This document shows, piece by piece, positions 20,463 to 32,530 of a stretch of 64,000 nt of DNA. The stretch is from the NCBI GenBank assembly GCA_027422505.1, contig JAPQWV010000337.1, forward strand, positions 1 through 64,000, read 5' to 3'. The notes under the pieces are model-generated. The model was not told the origin of the DNA and did no database searches. It saw nothing but the letters and a program-made list of their open reading frames with translations. This DNA comes from Craterostigma plantagineum. Taxonomy: Eukaryota; Streptophyta; Magnoliopsida; Lamiales; Linderniaceae. Both the position numbers and the translations under genes were made by a program. How positions within the stretch are numbered: position 1 is the stretch's first letter; each line of letters begins with the position of its first letter.

Positions 20463-23234
20463 TGTAATACCCTTAAATTTAATACGGAATTAGTGCTTAA
20501 TTGTTTTTGTAATGTTCGAAATTAATGAAGTTAATTTTTGGACAAACCCGATTTTTCAAAAGCGAGCCGAAAATATTAATTGGGCCCAAGAGCCAAATAA
20601 AATATTTTGGGCCAAAGAAGAAATAGCAAAGCCCGAAATTGTTAAGGATGGCCAAAATGAGAAATGATTCAAATAAATAGGTTCAAGTTCATAACAAATA
20701 ATAGTTAGTGAATTAATATGACCTATGTAGGTTATGTTGGCCCAAATAGGATAGGATAAGAATGAACTTGCTTAATGGCTAAGGAAAGCAGTGTGAGTGG
20801 TACCTCACCACCTAAATCCATATATGAAGGCTATCATTTCCTAACCCCTAGTAACGAACACCAATAATAAACCACAACACAAAAAAACGTGAATGGGGAA
20901 GAAAAAAAAATAGAAAAAAGGAATAGAAAAGCCAAGTAAAAAAAAAACGAGGTCACTTAGTGGGAGGGTAATACACATGACAACTTGTCACCACCTTGTC
21001 ACTTAGAATCAATTATAAGTTGCTTCATAAGTAAAACCCCATTTTGACTATATGAAACCAACGAAACCTAAAGAAAAAGAAAACCCTCATTTTTTACAAG
21101 TCATAAACTCAACGTGAAAAGCACAAGAAGATAAGGAAGAAAATCAAAGCCAAAGAAAGAAGGGTCGAGCTTAGGAGGTTAGAATTCTACTTAAAACTCT
21201 TAAAAACTTTTATAAGCTTAGGTGTTTGTGCTTGACGTGGTTTGGTGGAAGTTAGAGCAAAATAGGTGGCGGACGAGACAAGAGACGTAGAATTTTGGCA
21301 AGCTCAACACCATAGATCGTTTAAGTGCAAGAAAGGAGGCAAGGGAAGAAGTAAAGATCCGTGAAGGAAAATGAGCTTACCCGATTTTCAACCTAGAAGA
21401 TCTAATCCAAATTTAGCTAAGGAGGTTAGGTAGGTGGTGTTTAACCCCTACAACCCGTTTTTAAGTCCCGAAAAATGTTAGAATTCTGAAGAAAGGTCTT
21501 CCGGATTTAAGAAATATTTTCTCATGAATTTTTGGTACTTTCGTGATGCTCTTAACGTACTTTAATGTGTATCGGAACTCAACATATGAGTTCTTGAGTG
21601 ATTATGTTATATTGATGTATTTCGTGGTGATGATTATGTGAAACATATGTTTTTGAAAGAACTATAGCATTTATGAAGTTTGAAAATACGAGGTTATATG
21701 AACAGTTAGGTTTCGGGTGATTATAGGTTTCGGGTGATTTTGGGTTTCGATCGATTTTAATTAAGTTCACGGGTCGTTTTAAGTTGCGAGTTATGTTTGA
21801 AATAGGATTTTCAAATGAATAGGAGTCGGCCGAATTGATTTAGGGTCGCAAAAGTTTGTCGCGGGCCAAAAGGTTTTCGATCTGTGAGTAGACAGGCGCT
21901 TCGCGGGCTGGAACGATTTGCGAGTCATAAGATAGCGCGGGCCGACTTTGAGTTCTCGCGGGCTCACCTCACTTTCGCGGGGTGATTCATGTGAGTGGTG
22001 TGAGGTTTCTCGCGGGCTTTAATCGGGCTTCGCGGATCAGGCGACTTCGCGAATGCGGGGAAAGTGTTTCTCGAATTCGAGCGTTGACTCGAAAGTTTCT
22101 CGGGTTGACCAACATTTTCTAATTGGGTTTTCGCGAATTAGATTTGGACTTTGATCGACAGTTTTAGTTTTGGCCAGTGCTCTATTTCAGGCCCAAATAT
22201 TTTATATAAAATTATTTTCAGCCCAAATCAGTTTTAAATTAAAATAGTTTCGTACTTTGACTAGGATTTTCGGGTCAACCCATATTATAATATTTTAAGA
22301 TTATTTTTGGGATTTAAAATGTTCGGCCTAGGTTGATAGCCGTACAGGTTATGTGATACGTGTTACGTGTGAATGAGTTATGTGTGCACTTCACGACATG
22401 CACGTGAGAGGTGATGATATCGTATAAATACGAAGATGCCTTATGGTGTCGGACGAGTGGGGTAGAGTGACCTTTATTGGTCGTCAGGGTTAGACTCAAT
22501 TGAGCACCTTGTGGGAGATAGGGTTTGCGACACCTGTCTTCTACTCGGGATTGAGCCAACCGAGGTGTATACCACCGGAGATATATTTGGCTTAGTGACG
22601 TAAAACAGATGTGAGATTCCTATCTACCCGGGTTTAGTGGTACACTACTCGGGGCTTTACACAGAGGTGTAAAACCGTCGGGTTGAGATTGTGTGCGGAA
22701 GGAGCGACCTGGCACGGCCAGCATGGGCTACCGCATGGTTTATGGCGTACTTTGCCATTGCATGCGTGGGTGTCGAGTCTAGCCTATGGCCCTGTTATGT
22801 ATTGAAATGTGACATAACTTTGAGCCTGCATTTTATTTTGATGTGGGATTTGGGATTGGGTTGAGTGCACGCACACATTGCATGTTTTACTACCACCTAC
22901 TGGGCAATTGTTCAGGGTTTTATTTTCAGGTGAGACTGAGCTCGACACCGATGGGTGTCAGGGTGACCTTTAGGCTGGCTGGCGGCGGTGACTCCACGGG
23001 CTTTTGAGGGCGGCGCAGTACATGGGATGCGACCTGTGGAATGGCGTAGTATAATGGAGTTGGGTTAGAGTTTTGGGGCTTCGGCCCGATGTGTTTATGT
23101 GACGTTGTTTTGTAAACCCGATATTACAATATATATGTGTAATATTACTTTAAAAGTTTATGTCGGGCGGGTCTTCCGCGACTTACGTTGCGAAAATCAG
23201 CCAAATTATTTAATTAGGAGGTAGGGTCGCCACA
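20463..23234 (+). repeat. 5' LTR of H
   Basis: 2,772 bp, TGTAATACCC..GGGTCGCCACA. Matches 52704-55366 with visible substitutions and indels. The part 21710-22110 is rich in TTTCGGGCGA and CTCGCGGGC words. It contains no ORF with known motifs. Confidence 0.9.
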
Positions 23235-23236
23235 GG

Positions 23237-23248
23237 TGGTATCAGAGC
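23237..23248 (+). other. First PBS after the H 5' LTR
   Basis: TGGTATCAGAGC two bases after the LTR. What follows (acaacctctcgcag..) belongs to the Cassandra-like insert, not to the native H leader, which begins after the second PBS at 23771. Confidence 0.85.
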
Positions 23249-23306
23249 ACAACCTCTCGCAGTACGGTGCTGGTTCGAGGACGAACCAGACGGAAGCTGG
23301 TGGGCA
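23249..23306 (+). mobile_element. Internal domain of a Cassandra-like TRIM
   Basis: 58 bp between the PBS and a 462-bp LTR. It contains a perfect 8-bp stem CTGGTTCG/CGAACCAG at 23270-23289 and ends in a purine-rich tract ggaagctggtgggca that can serve as PPT. Very short PBS-PPT interiors are typical of TRIMs. Confidence 0.6.
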
Positions 23307-23768
23307 TGTGACGCCCGGGGCTGAAGAGGGCGGGGTTTGATCGCCGGTGCCAGAGAGGGGCACGAACAAGGAGCGGCTCCTGGTAGGATTCTAGACGAAG
23401 GGGTACATGAACCGATCCCACACCCGAATGAGAGGGAATCCTGAGACAGACAATGTATGGGCGTGTCAGGCTAAGAATCATATAAGAGAATATAGTACTA
23501 CTCATATCACCAAGGTCGACCTACCTTTTCGGGAGTCCATCTATAGAAACTCCGAAGTTAAGCATGCTTGACTTGGGGCAATCTAGGGATGGGTGACACC
23601 CTGGGAAGTTTGCCCAGGGTGCGTGTGAGCGAGGACGAAGCAAGCTGAAAGGTTAAATGGTGGTACAGTGGGGCCAGGCTATCAGTCGGAGTGTGGTGGG
23701 CCCAACCCCACTGGTCTCGATAGGGACCGATGCTACAGTGACACCCGGTATGGGACGGGATGTTTACA
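23307..23768 (+). mobile_element. Cassandra-like LTR with 5S rRNA-derived segment
   Basis: 462 bp from TGTGACGCCC to GATGTTTACA, followed at once by GGTGGTATCAGAGC. The segment 23537-23632 resembles the distal two thirds of plant 5S rRNA. LTRs carrying 5S sequence, together with a Met-tRNA PBS, define the Cassandra TRIM family. Only one LTR is present: the 5' LTR position is taken by the H LTR. Confidence 0.75.
23537..23632 (+). ncRNA. 5S rRNA-like segment within the Cassandra LTR
   Basis: Holds the internal promoter landmarks of 5S genes: A-box region aagttaagcatgctt at 23555-23569, and C-box region ggatgggtgac..cctgggaag ending at 23609. The 5' third of 5S (up to the ccat of 'cccatcagaactccg') is poorly matched, so this is not a functional 5S gene but the captured part known from Cassandra elements. 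It may bind TFIIIA and RNA polymerase III. Confidence 0.75.
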
Positions 23769-23770
23769 GG

Positions 23771-23782
23771 TGGTATCAGAGC
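23771..23782 (+). other. Second (native) PBS of H
   Basis: TGGTATCAGAGC followed by gtaggtttaacagattctg.., which matches the leaders of B and C ('gttctgtagactgtccatgtac'). So this is the original H PBS. Confidence 0.85.
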
Positions 23783-23823
23783 GTAGGTTTAACAGATTCT
23801 GAAGACTGTCCATGTACTGCCGC

Positions 23824-24834
23824 CAATGTTTTAAAAGGCGTGAAGCGCAATGCGTCGCTTTTTGGCTCCGGAAGCGCGTAGCGTAAATTGCGTAGCGCAT
23901 CGCGTGAGTATTTCAAGCAAGTAAGTTACAATGCAGGAAAACGTAATATATGACATAATTTTTTATATTATAGCTTATATCTTCAATAATATATTTAATT
24001 CACTCCATTTTTTATTTTTTTGGAATAGCTTATATCTTCAATAATATATTTAATTCACTCCATTTTTTGCTTCCCATTATTTCCTATTTATTATAAATAA
24101 CAAAAAAAATAAATACAATAAAAACAAGGTGAATCTATAGAAAAATACACAATTGGATATTTTTACACATAGGTACCCTGTCAGAAAATTTTACAGATAG
24201 GTACCCAATTTAATTTTTACCAGTTTCTTTAGTCATGTCGTACCTTTCTGTGTGTATATTGCGTACCATAACACGTTGATATAGGGTACCTAAATATAGC
24301 ATACGTCGTACCTAAGGCATACATGTGTGTTACATAGAGCGTACCTAAATTAAGCATACGTCGTACCATTTTCTGTTATATATAGTACCCAAATGTGTTG
24401 TATGGTGTACTTTCGGGATCGGGTACCTATGTGTAAAAAATTTATTCTGTTAGGTACTTATATATAAAAAAATCCTGACAGGGTACTAAATTACAAGGTT
24501 TTATCCAACTAGGTACTTATGTGTAAAGATCCCTAAAAACAATAAGTAAAAAAGTTACTTGAAACCATTAAATAGGAGTGGAAAAATATGACAACGACAT
24601 TTTCTCTCTCTAATTACTTTATTCGATATATATAAAGTTTAAAGTAGTCCACGTGCCATGTCAAGCAGAATAAAGTCGGTCAAAAGCAGCGTTGGTCTGA
24701 GAAATATAATAAAATAAATAGATAAATAGAAAATAAAAAGTAACGCTTAGTTTTATACGCTTCGTCGCGTTTTTTAAAAAATAAACGCTTATGCGCGCTT
24801 CGAAGCGCGCGACAACACGCTTTTAGAAACACTG
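23824..24834. mobile_element. Non-autonomous hAT-type DNA transposon (1,011 bp)
   Basis: Flanked by a perfect 8-bp duplication actgccgc (23816-23823, 24835-24842). Ends are CAATGTTTTAAAAGGCGTG and, inverted, CAGTGTTTCTAAAAGCGTG, the CARTGTTT..AAAAGCG type of plant hAT elements. Subterminal regions are rich in GCGC and CGCG words. No transposase ORF, so it depends on a partner. Inside are a direct duplication (about 23966-24066) and many GGTACC/GTACCTA words. Confidence 0.88.
24155..24532. repeat. Inverted-repeat segment inside the hAT element
   Basis: Left ggatatttttacacataggtacc pairs imperfectly with right ggtacttatgtgtaaagatcc; tacc/ggta words fill the interior. It may be a second small element, but I see no convincing TSD. 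Confidence 0.4.
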
Positions 24835-24953
24835 ACTGCCGCTCAAAAGCCCGGAAAACTAGCCTTGCCTGTAAGTGTTATGTTTTGATGTGATTAAGTG
24901 ACCTGAATATGCTCTTTTATGTGCATTATGTAGTATTCCAAAATGCCGAGAGG

Positions 24954-25366
24954 ATGACCAAGGAGCGAGTTTGTAGGAGAAGTGGTAGGGACGAATCTGA
25001 GTCACCGACTCGCGAGCGCGACACAATACACCGTCTGACTGAGCTAATCCAACGACAGTTAGACCAGATCAATGACTTAACCCATCATCGAAGCTCATCT
25101 GAGCATCGTTCCTCCCCGCAGCATGATCGCGTAGGGATTATCGGTGAGCGTTTCCTTAAACTCAATCCCCCTGTTTTTGCCGAGGCCACTAACCCTGTGG
25201 TGGCCGAGGACTGGATCGGCACGATCGAAGATCTCTTTATTTATAGTCGCGTGCCGGAGAATGAGAAGGTGCTATGTGCCGTTTCTCTACTTCGGGGAAG
25301 CTCGCGTTTTTTGGTGGAACACTGTAAAGGTGTTAGATGACCCTGCAGCTATGACATGGGAACGCT
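24954..25366 (+). pseudogene. H gag, N-terminal part
   Basis: ATG at 24954 (MTKERVCRRSGRDES), preferred over upstream in-frame codons because it aligns with the gag starts of related elements. Then the Q/H-rich linker (RLTELIQRQLDQINDL) and the gag fold (FLKLNPPVF, AEDWIGTIEDLFIYSRVPENEKVLCAVSLLRGS). A frameshift lies near 25305-25312, at a run of T; after it the reading continues as FWWNTVKVLDDPAAMTWER. Interrupted at 25367 by B; resumes at 48656. Confidence 0.85.
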
Positions 25367-28092
25367 TGCGGCGCCCCTGACTCCTACCGCCCATTCATAC
25401 TATTATTTTATGTGACTGCATGTGATATAAATGAAATCTATATACGAAAATGCGTACAAAATTTTTCCTTTTATATAAAGGAAATTCTTCTGTACAGTAC
25501 AAAATATTCCTAGGACATAAATACAAGGTGAGTGCGCATGCGTGTTCAAAATGATCTATCGGCCCGCCACTCAGGTCGCATCCATGTACACACTGCCACC
25601 TCAAAAGTCCTCCGGAAGCTTCAAAAATTGGCCTCGCCTTCGTAACGATCACGTACCGTGATCCCGTGAACCTACAACACATAAATGCGTGGAATGAGCT
25701 TATAAAGCTCAGTAAGTGAAAGCCATGCATGCCATGCACGTGTCCTAAATTCGCAAAGGCATCCGCGCCAATGCTCCCTAGACCTCATATTTTCCCTTGT
25801 CTTGTCTTGTCATGTAGGGCCCTTGGCTGTCTTGCTATGCACCATCATGGAGCTCGAATCCACAAGGGATAAATATATAAGTGGCAATACCCACTCAAGG
25901 GAGGCTAACCCTAGGGCGCCTTTTCTGTCCCAAGGTGGTTTCATACGCCACGCGGACGCTTCACACTGGTAGCCTAATCTGAGGTAGTCAACACCAGAGG
26001 TACCCTCGGTGTCGCGTACTCCCTCAGCTCGCATCCTCCGGGTTTCACGACCCGCCATGAGGGCATTAGCCCTAAAATCATGTCTTGCCTTGTACATGTC
26101 ATGTCTTGAAGGTAGCGCCATACGACGTCACCATGGTAGCATAGAAGTGCCGTGACTCAACTGTGAGTCGACATCAGACGCCCATATCGGCGAAACTTTA
26201 TCGCTCTCAGGCGATCGTATATTATGCACGCTATCATATCATGCCTTTCGTTCTAACGTGCGTGCACATGCTCATGTCATGAATATGCGTGTCATGCCAT
26301 AATATTATGTAATTAAATCATGCGTGTCATGTAACGCAAATAATTCACATAGGAAGTCACATAAATTCACATAACCATATAACACACAATTTCATGCACA
26401 TATATTTATGTGTTGTAGTTGGGACTTCCACTTACCTGGTATACTTAGCTTATTTAATCTTATCGTACTGTATGTCGCTAACCTTCGAACCCTAAATATA
26501 CAATCATAATAAATTAGGGTTTGTTAGTCTAATCATAATTTCAAAGAATTGACTTTAATTTGAAAACCCTAATTTCGACTTCTATAAATTTCAAAACCCT
26601 AAAATTCCAATTTTGACCTAATTTGAAAAGTATAATTTCAAATCCTATTAAACATGGTTCTAATTTAATTAAATAGTGCATAGAATTCATAGAATAAACT
26701 TTGAAAGGGTTGACTAAAGTTCTCGATATACTATTGAGCTTAGTTGTAGAATTATATTTCGACATTTAAATCAAACATGAACTTCGACATTTCACTTTGC
26801 ATACTTCGATATATATATGTCTCGATATTGAACTATGCACCAAGGTCTCGACATTTATACCACTATAGCCTAAAAGATCTCGAGCTCTTATACTAAGCAA
26901 TATACAAAATCTCGATATAAAGATCTCGATATGTTTATAAAATAACATATATATAAAGACTTTTAGATTTAAACCAATCATTACATATTTCGACATTTCC
27001 TATCCTTATTTCTTAAAACTCGGCATTACACTCTTTAAACATTTCGACATATCAATTCTTAATATCTCGATATAAATCTCGAGTTCAGTCTTTGATACCT
27101 ATCTCCATTTCAACCTCGAGATCATTCCTGTAATGTTAATATAACTCCGAAATTTATCAAACTAACAATCGTACAGCTCGAAAACACTTTCTGATATGGA
27201 ATAACTTCGATCAAAACCCTACTTTTCAAGAACAGTATAACTATCATAAAATTTCAAACATACGATGGGGATATCATATAAGATTAATTAAAGGATTATT
27301 CTTAGTGATTCAGATTCCCTAACACGTGATACTAATCTTTAATATACTAAATATAAATCTAAATACATAAGTTGGGATAGGAATTTCATACCCCTTTGCT
27401 TAAATCGTTCTGCTCCTCATTTCTTCTGATTCTTGTTTTTTTTAGAGTTTGTGTTTAATGAATTAAAGTCTTTGTTTCTTATCCTTAGAGTTTACGTGTT
27501 TTGGTAAACAAATGACATCACTATTTAGCAAATTCTTATCGTTATCTTGTCTTTATTTTACTTTTCTTTTTAGCTAAGTAGTCAAACCTTTATCTCCACT
27601 TTTAATATATTTCAACATGCTTTAATATTACTTCTTAAAATGTCGAGTTCCCAAAGATTTCGAGATCACAATCTCGAGCTTCATAATTTCGGTTTCCTTT
27701 GACTTAAGTAATTCTTAAGTTTATCACATAGTATTATCTTATGATTTGAGCTTTAGATTTGGGCCTAAATTAAGCAATCCATACTTATTTTTAATTATTG
27801 GGCCTATTTCGATATTGATATGGGCTAGTCGTGGCAAGGCCCAAATTTAACTTATTAAATATTAGATAGTTCAAATTTCCTAGGTTAGTATGTCATGTAC
27901 TAGAAACCCTAAAATAAATATCTAACCTAAATTCAAAGTCTACTTCCTAATTTATACAAGTCATGTTAGCACATAGCATGAAATCATTTTAAGCACATAG
28001 AAGTCACAAAACGTGTCGCGTGCAGTCACGTAAACCATATAATATGTATGCATGTTTATTGGCCGACTTACTTACAGGACTCGGGTATTACA
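25367..28092 (-). repeat. LTR 1 of B (3' LTR)
   Basis: 2,726 bp, TGCGGCGCC..GGGTATTACA. About 20 differences from LTR 2 by eye. The part 26700-27120 is an array of CTCGATAT, TTCGACATTT and CTCGAG words. Confidence 0.92.
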
Positions 28093-28107
28093 TTCTCCCC
28101 CCTTAAA
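28093..28107 (-). other. PPT of B, distal unit
   Basis: Minus strand ..TTTAAGGGGGGAGAA directly before the 3' LTR. The second unit has the equivalent tract at 45376-45390. Confidence 0.85.
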
Positions 28108-28126
28108 AGGGATTTTGCCCCCGAAA

Positions 28127-30881
28127 TCAGGCAGGGAGAAATAGCTCAGGGTAGTGGTTTCTCATATCGTCTTCACATTCCCACGTAGCTTCCTCAGTGG
28201 ATTGATTCTGCCATAACACCTTGACTAGTGGAATCTCTTTATTCTGTAGTCGTTTCATATCGTACATAAGGACTACTGGCTTCTCCTCATAACTCAAATC
28301 TGGCTTGAGGTGTTGATAAAGATTTTCCGTGTTCAGCACATGGCTTGAATCTGCAACGTATTTTCGTAACGTCGATACGTGAAAAATATCATGTACTTGA
28401 GCTAGTGAATTCGGTAGTTCCAATTGATAGGCAACTTCGCCAAATTTTCTGAGGATTCGGAACGGTCCTATGTAATGCGGACTTAGCTTACCTTTCTTTC
28501 CAAATCTTTTCACGCCTTTCATTGGAGATACTTTCAAAAATACAAAGTCATCTACTTGGAACTCCAGTGGTCTACGCTTTTGGTCTGCGTAGCTTTTCTG
28601 TCAACTTTGGGCTGTTTTCATCCGTTCTCGTATTTGAGCAATGGCTTTTGTCATTTCCTGTACTAGATCAGGACCTAGTATTGCTCGTTCTCCGACTTCA
28701 TCCCAATGAATTGGAGATCTGCATCTGCGTCCGTATAGTGCTTCATATGGAGCCATTCCAATCGTTGCATGGAAACTGTTATTATATGAGAACTCAATCA
28801 ACGGAAGGTATCAGCTCCAATTTCCTTTAAAATCGAGTACGCAGGCTCTTAGCATGTCTTCTAACGTCTGGATTGTTCGTTCAGACTGCCCGTCTGTCTG
28901 AGGATGGTAGGCAGTACTGAATGATAGCTTGGTTCCCATGGCCTTCTGCAAACTCATCCAAAATTTGGATAAGAACCTCGAATCACGATCGGAAACGATT
29001 GAAATTGGAACTCCGTGAAGTCGTACTATTTTTTGAATGTATAGTTCCGCGTATCGTTCCATTGAAAATGTTGAGCTAATAGGCAGGAAGTGAGCGGACT
29101 TGGTCAATCGATCAACGATGACCCATATAGCGTCGTGGCCTTTCACGGTCTTAGGCAAGCCAACAACGAAGTCCATCGTAATATGATCCCACTTCCATTC
29201 AGGTACTGGTAGGGATTGCAAGGTTCCTGCCGGTCGTTGATGCTATGCCTTAATTCGCTGGCACGTCAGGCATTGACCTACAAATGTTGCAATTTCTCGT
29301 TTCATCCCTGGCCACCAATAGTTGGCTCGTAGATCTCTGTACATCTTCGTTGCTCCTGGGTGGATTGAGTAGACAGTAGTATGGGCTTCCGTCATGACAG
29401 TCTTTCGTAGTTCGGCGTTGTTAGGAATATAGAGACGTCTTCTATAATATAAACTCTCGTCGTCTCGTATGGTGAAGTGTGCTGATCTTTGTTCCATTGG
29501 TGCTTCTTTAATTTTCAGATATAATTTGTCATTCTCCTGGGCCTTCGTAATTTGCTCCATCAATGTGGGTCGAAGTGTTAACGCTGCTAGTCTTGCCTCG
29601 ATCTCGCCCATAGGTATTAACTCCACTTCGAGCCTTTGTAGCTCTGTATTGACAGTCTTGCGGCTTAGTGCATCAGCTACTACTTTCGCCTTTCCCAGGT
29701 GATAACTGATTACACAGTCATAGTCCTTGACTAGCTCAAGCCACCGTCGTTGTCTCATATTTAACTCCTTCTGAGTGAAGAAGTATTTGAGACTCTTGTG
29801 ATCCGTGAAAATCTCGCATCGCTCGCCATATAAGTAGTGCCTCCAGATCATGAGAGCAAAGACTACAGCGGCAAGCTCTAGGTCGTGAGTTGGGTAGTTC
29901 TTCTCATAATCCTTTAGCTGTCGAGAAGCATATGCAACTACGTTTCCATTTTGCATTAGAATGCATCCTAGGCCATTCTTGGACGCATCACTATAAACAG
30001 AAAACCCTCCAGTGCCTGTAGGGATAGTTAGCACCGGAGCCGTAGTGAGTCGTCGCTTAAGTTCCTGAAAGATTTGCTCGCAAGCATCGTCCCATTGAAA
30101 GGGAGTATTCTTCTTCGTTAGCTTCGTCAGGGTTGATGCGATTTTGGAGAAATCTTTGATAAATTTTCTGTAGTATCCGGCTAGTCCAAGAAAACTCCGT
30201 ATTTCTGACACGTTCGTCGGTTGCGGCCAGTTGTTAATAGCCTCGATCTTGCTGGGGTCGACAAAAATTCTAGCTCCTGAAATAACGTGTCCATGAAATG
30301 CGACTTGGTTGAGCCAGAACTCGCATTTCTTGAATTTCGCATACGGCTGCTTTTCTCGTAATATTTCCAGTACGATCTTCAAGTGTTGTTCGTGCTCCAC
30401 CTTAGTCTTCGAATAGATAAGAATGTCATCAATGAATACGATGACACATTTATCCAGGAATGGCTTGAATACCCGGTTCATCAGGTACATAAATTCTAGC
30501 CCGAAAGGCATGACTAGAAACTCATAGTGCCCGTAGCAGGTACTAAAAGCAGTTTTCAGAACATCCTCTTCTCTAATCTTCAACTGGTGATATCCTGACC
30601 TCAGGTGTATCTTCGAAAAGACGGTTGCGCCTTGTAATTGGTCGAACAAGTCGTCAATTCGAGGGAGGGGGTATTTGTTCTTGATCGTAATCTTGTTCAG
30701 TTCCCTATAATCGATGCATAGTCGCATCGATCCATCTTTCTTCTTAACAAACAAAACTGGTGCTCCCCATGGTGAAAAGCACGGCTGAATGAACCCTTTT
30801 TGCAACAGTTCATCCAGTTGCTCCCTCAATTCCTTCAGTTCAGCTGGAGCAAGTCGGTACGGTGCCTTAGAAATCGGTGCA
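28127..30881 (-). pseudogene. B pol copy 1: RT, RNase H, integrase, chromodomain
   Basis: In order on the minus strand: RT ([16 protein letters not shown]; active site FIDDILIYS intact), RNase H ([13 protein letters not shown]), integrase zinc finger and catalytic core ([13 protein letters not shown].., [14 protein letters not shown].., [18 protein letters not shown]), and C-terminal tail with chromodomain ([19 protein letters not shown]). There are three nonsense codons, at 29243-29245 (TAG), 28811-28813 (TGA) and 28601-28603 (TGA); copy 2 has sense codons at all three. RT also lost a short segment in the conserved FGL..AFM block, now FGLEFM. The upstream gag-protease is separated by copia I and resumes at 40785. 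Confidence 0.9.
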
Positions 30882-32310
30882 GCCCCTGTTGGGGATGTGC
30901 CATCGGAATGCCATTCGAGGATGTAATGAATAGGGCATGTATTTAATAATCGATGTATTATTCATTATGTATTTGAATAATGTATTCTTATACGTATTAA
31001 GGGAATTTATACTTTTATATTTATTCTTTAAAAGGCATATTATTTATTTACCTATAAAGTCTTACTAGGCATCCGGTGAGACGGTAAATAAATAAATCCC
31101 ATATATCGTGAGTTTAGTCACCGATTCTCATGGGATGAGAGAGGGGCACCGGTGAGCTATTATTCTCCGATATTAAATTAGTCCATAAGTCTTAGACCTT
31201 AGTAGGGTGACTGAGCGTCAATTACGACTTATTTGTTAACGACTCTTATATGGTTGTGCCAATCATTTGCTTGGGAAGCGGGAGGTCGTAACATTGGTAT
31301 AAGTTGAATCAGGGGATTAACTTGTACTTGGACACGACTCGCAATCGACGATCACATGGGCCTTATCGTTACTCTGGGTAGCGTCAATGATCGATCGATT
31401 GACTATAGTAGTGTGCGTGGACCTTAGACCGAAGGGTTTTTGACGGAGTTGACTTTGGGGTCTTGACAAGTCACTAGTTTGCTAGGCCCACCTTGTTCGG
31501 GGACGAACATGGTCGGCGGCGACATGCGGTCTTGACAACAAAGGGTAACTGCCGTGCTTAGACTAACGTTAGGGATTCACTATCTCGTTAGTAACTGAGA
31601 TATATGTCCTATGCATATTCGAGGACGAGAAATTACGAAGTCTTCGGCCGAAGCTATAAACTGACTTACGTGGGACGTAAGGGCAGTTTAGTAATTTCGC
31701 CAGTCACGAGTTTGTCATAGAGTCGAGTCTAGTGAGTTTGACGTAACCATGACTCTCACTCGATCGGGACATTTGTGAAGGGTCTATACGTACGACAATA
31801 ATCTATAGTCGGTTCGTAGATCGAAGATCGTACTCAACACGGGATCTATTTGGTACCGCGGGATTGGCTAGGCGCTTACCAAATTCTTGGATTCCTCCCT
31901 TGCCAGGTTGAGACGAACCAAGAGAGTCGGGCTTAAAAATGATCACTGTGATAGTGCCTAACTAATATGAGATGTAAATGTTTTAACGATCTTAGAGACG
32001 TTAATAAAAATGTTAAATATATGTTTTAGAAACTATATTTACATGGACGGAAATTTATGGAACGGAAAAAGGTGAAGAATGAAGCGTAAATAGGGTTCAC
32101 AATGACAAGCAAGGCTTGTCACGATCATGAAGTCCCTCTGCAAAGTAGTAGTAGCTTCAAAAATTCATATATCACAATCTAGACCTCGGATTGAGAATCC
32201 CTTCGGTCAAAATCATGATTGGTGAGTCTTTTAACTATGGTTAAAATTTCAGATCAATCGGACATCGTTTACCCCTCGATCGGATCGAAATACGAAACTG
32301 CCGCAAAGCT

Positions 32311-32530
32311 GTCATGGCTGTCACGGCCGTGACAGCCTTGCACGTGGCGGTGACGACCGGCAGTAGCGAGCCAAAATGGTGCCCGACAGTGTCACGGCCG
32401 TGACACTTCATGCCCAGGCCGTGACAGCCTCCAGAAGATGGTCACGGCCGTGACTTAGGCCGTGACGAACGGCAGAACTCATCCAGAAGATGTGTCACGG
32501 CCGTGACAGGTCATGTCAGAGGCCGTGACC
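32311..32530. repeat. Palindrome array GTCACGGCCGTGAC in I 5' LTR
   Basis: Full palindromes are centred near 32326 (22 bp perfect), 32397 (18 bp), 32447 (14 bp) and 32500 (16 bp). Half sites ggccgtgac or similar lie near 32345, 32417, 32458 and 32520. Repeated in the 3' LTR at 39943-40165, where the first palindrome is broken by one base (cggcagtg). Confidence 0.9.

Noticed and set aside
23537..23632. Functional 5S rRNA gene
   Set aside because: The 5' third is not recognisable, there are indels in the middle, and it lies within an LTR-like unit; it is a captured segment.
24155..24532. Second MITE nested in the hAT element
   Set aside because: Inverted ends are imperfect and no TSD of a known length is visible; kept only as a repeat.
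25395..26121. Minus-strand ORFs of 103-114 codons in the B LTR, repeated near 42676-43403
   Set aside because: They lie in the U5/R part of the LTR, have no motifs, and are kept only because LTR 1 and LTR 2 are copies.
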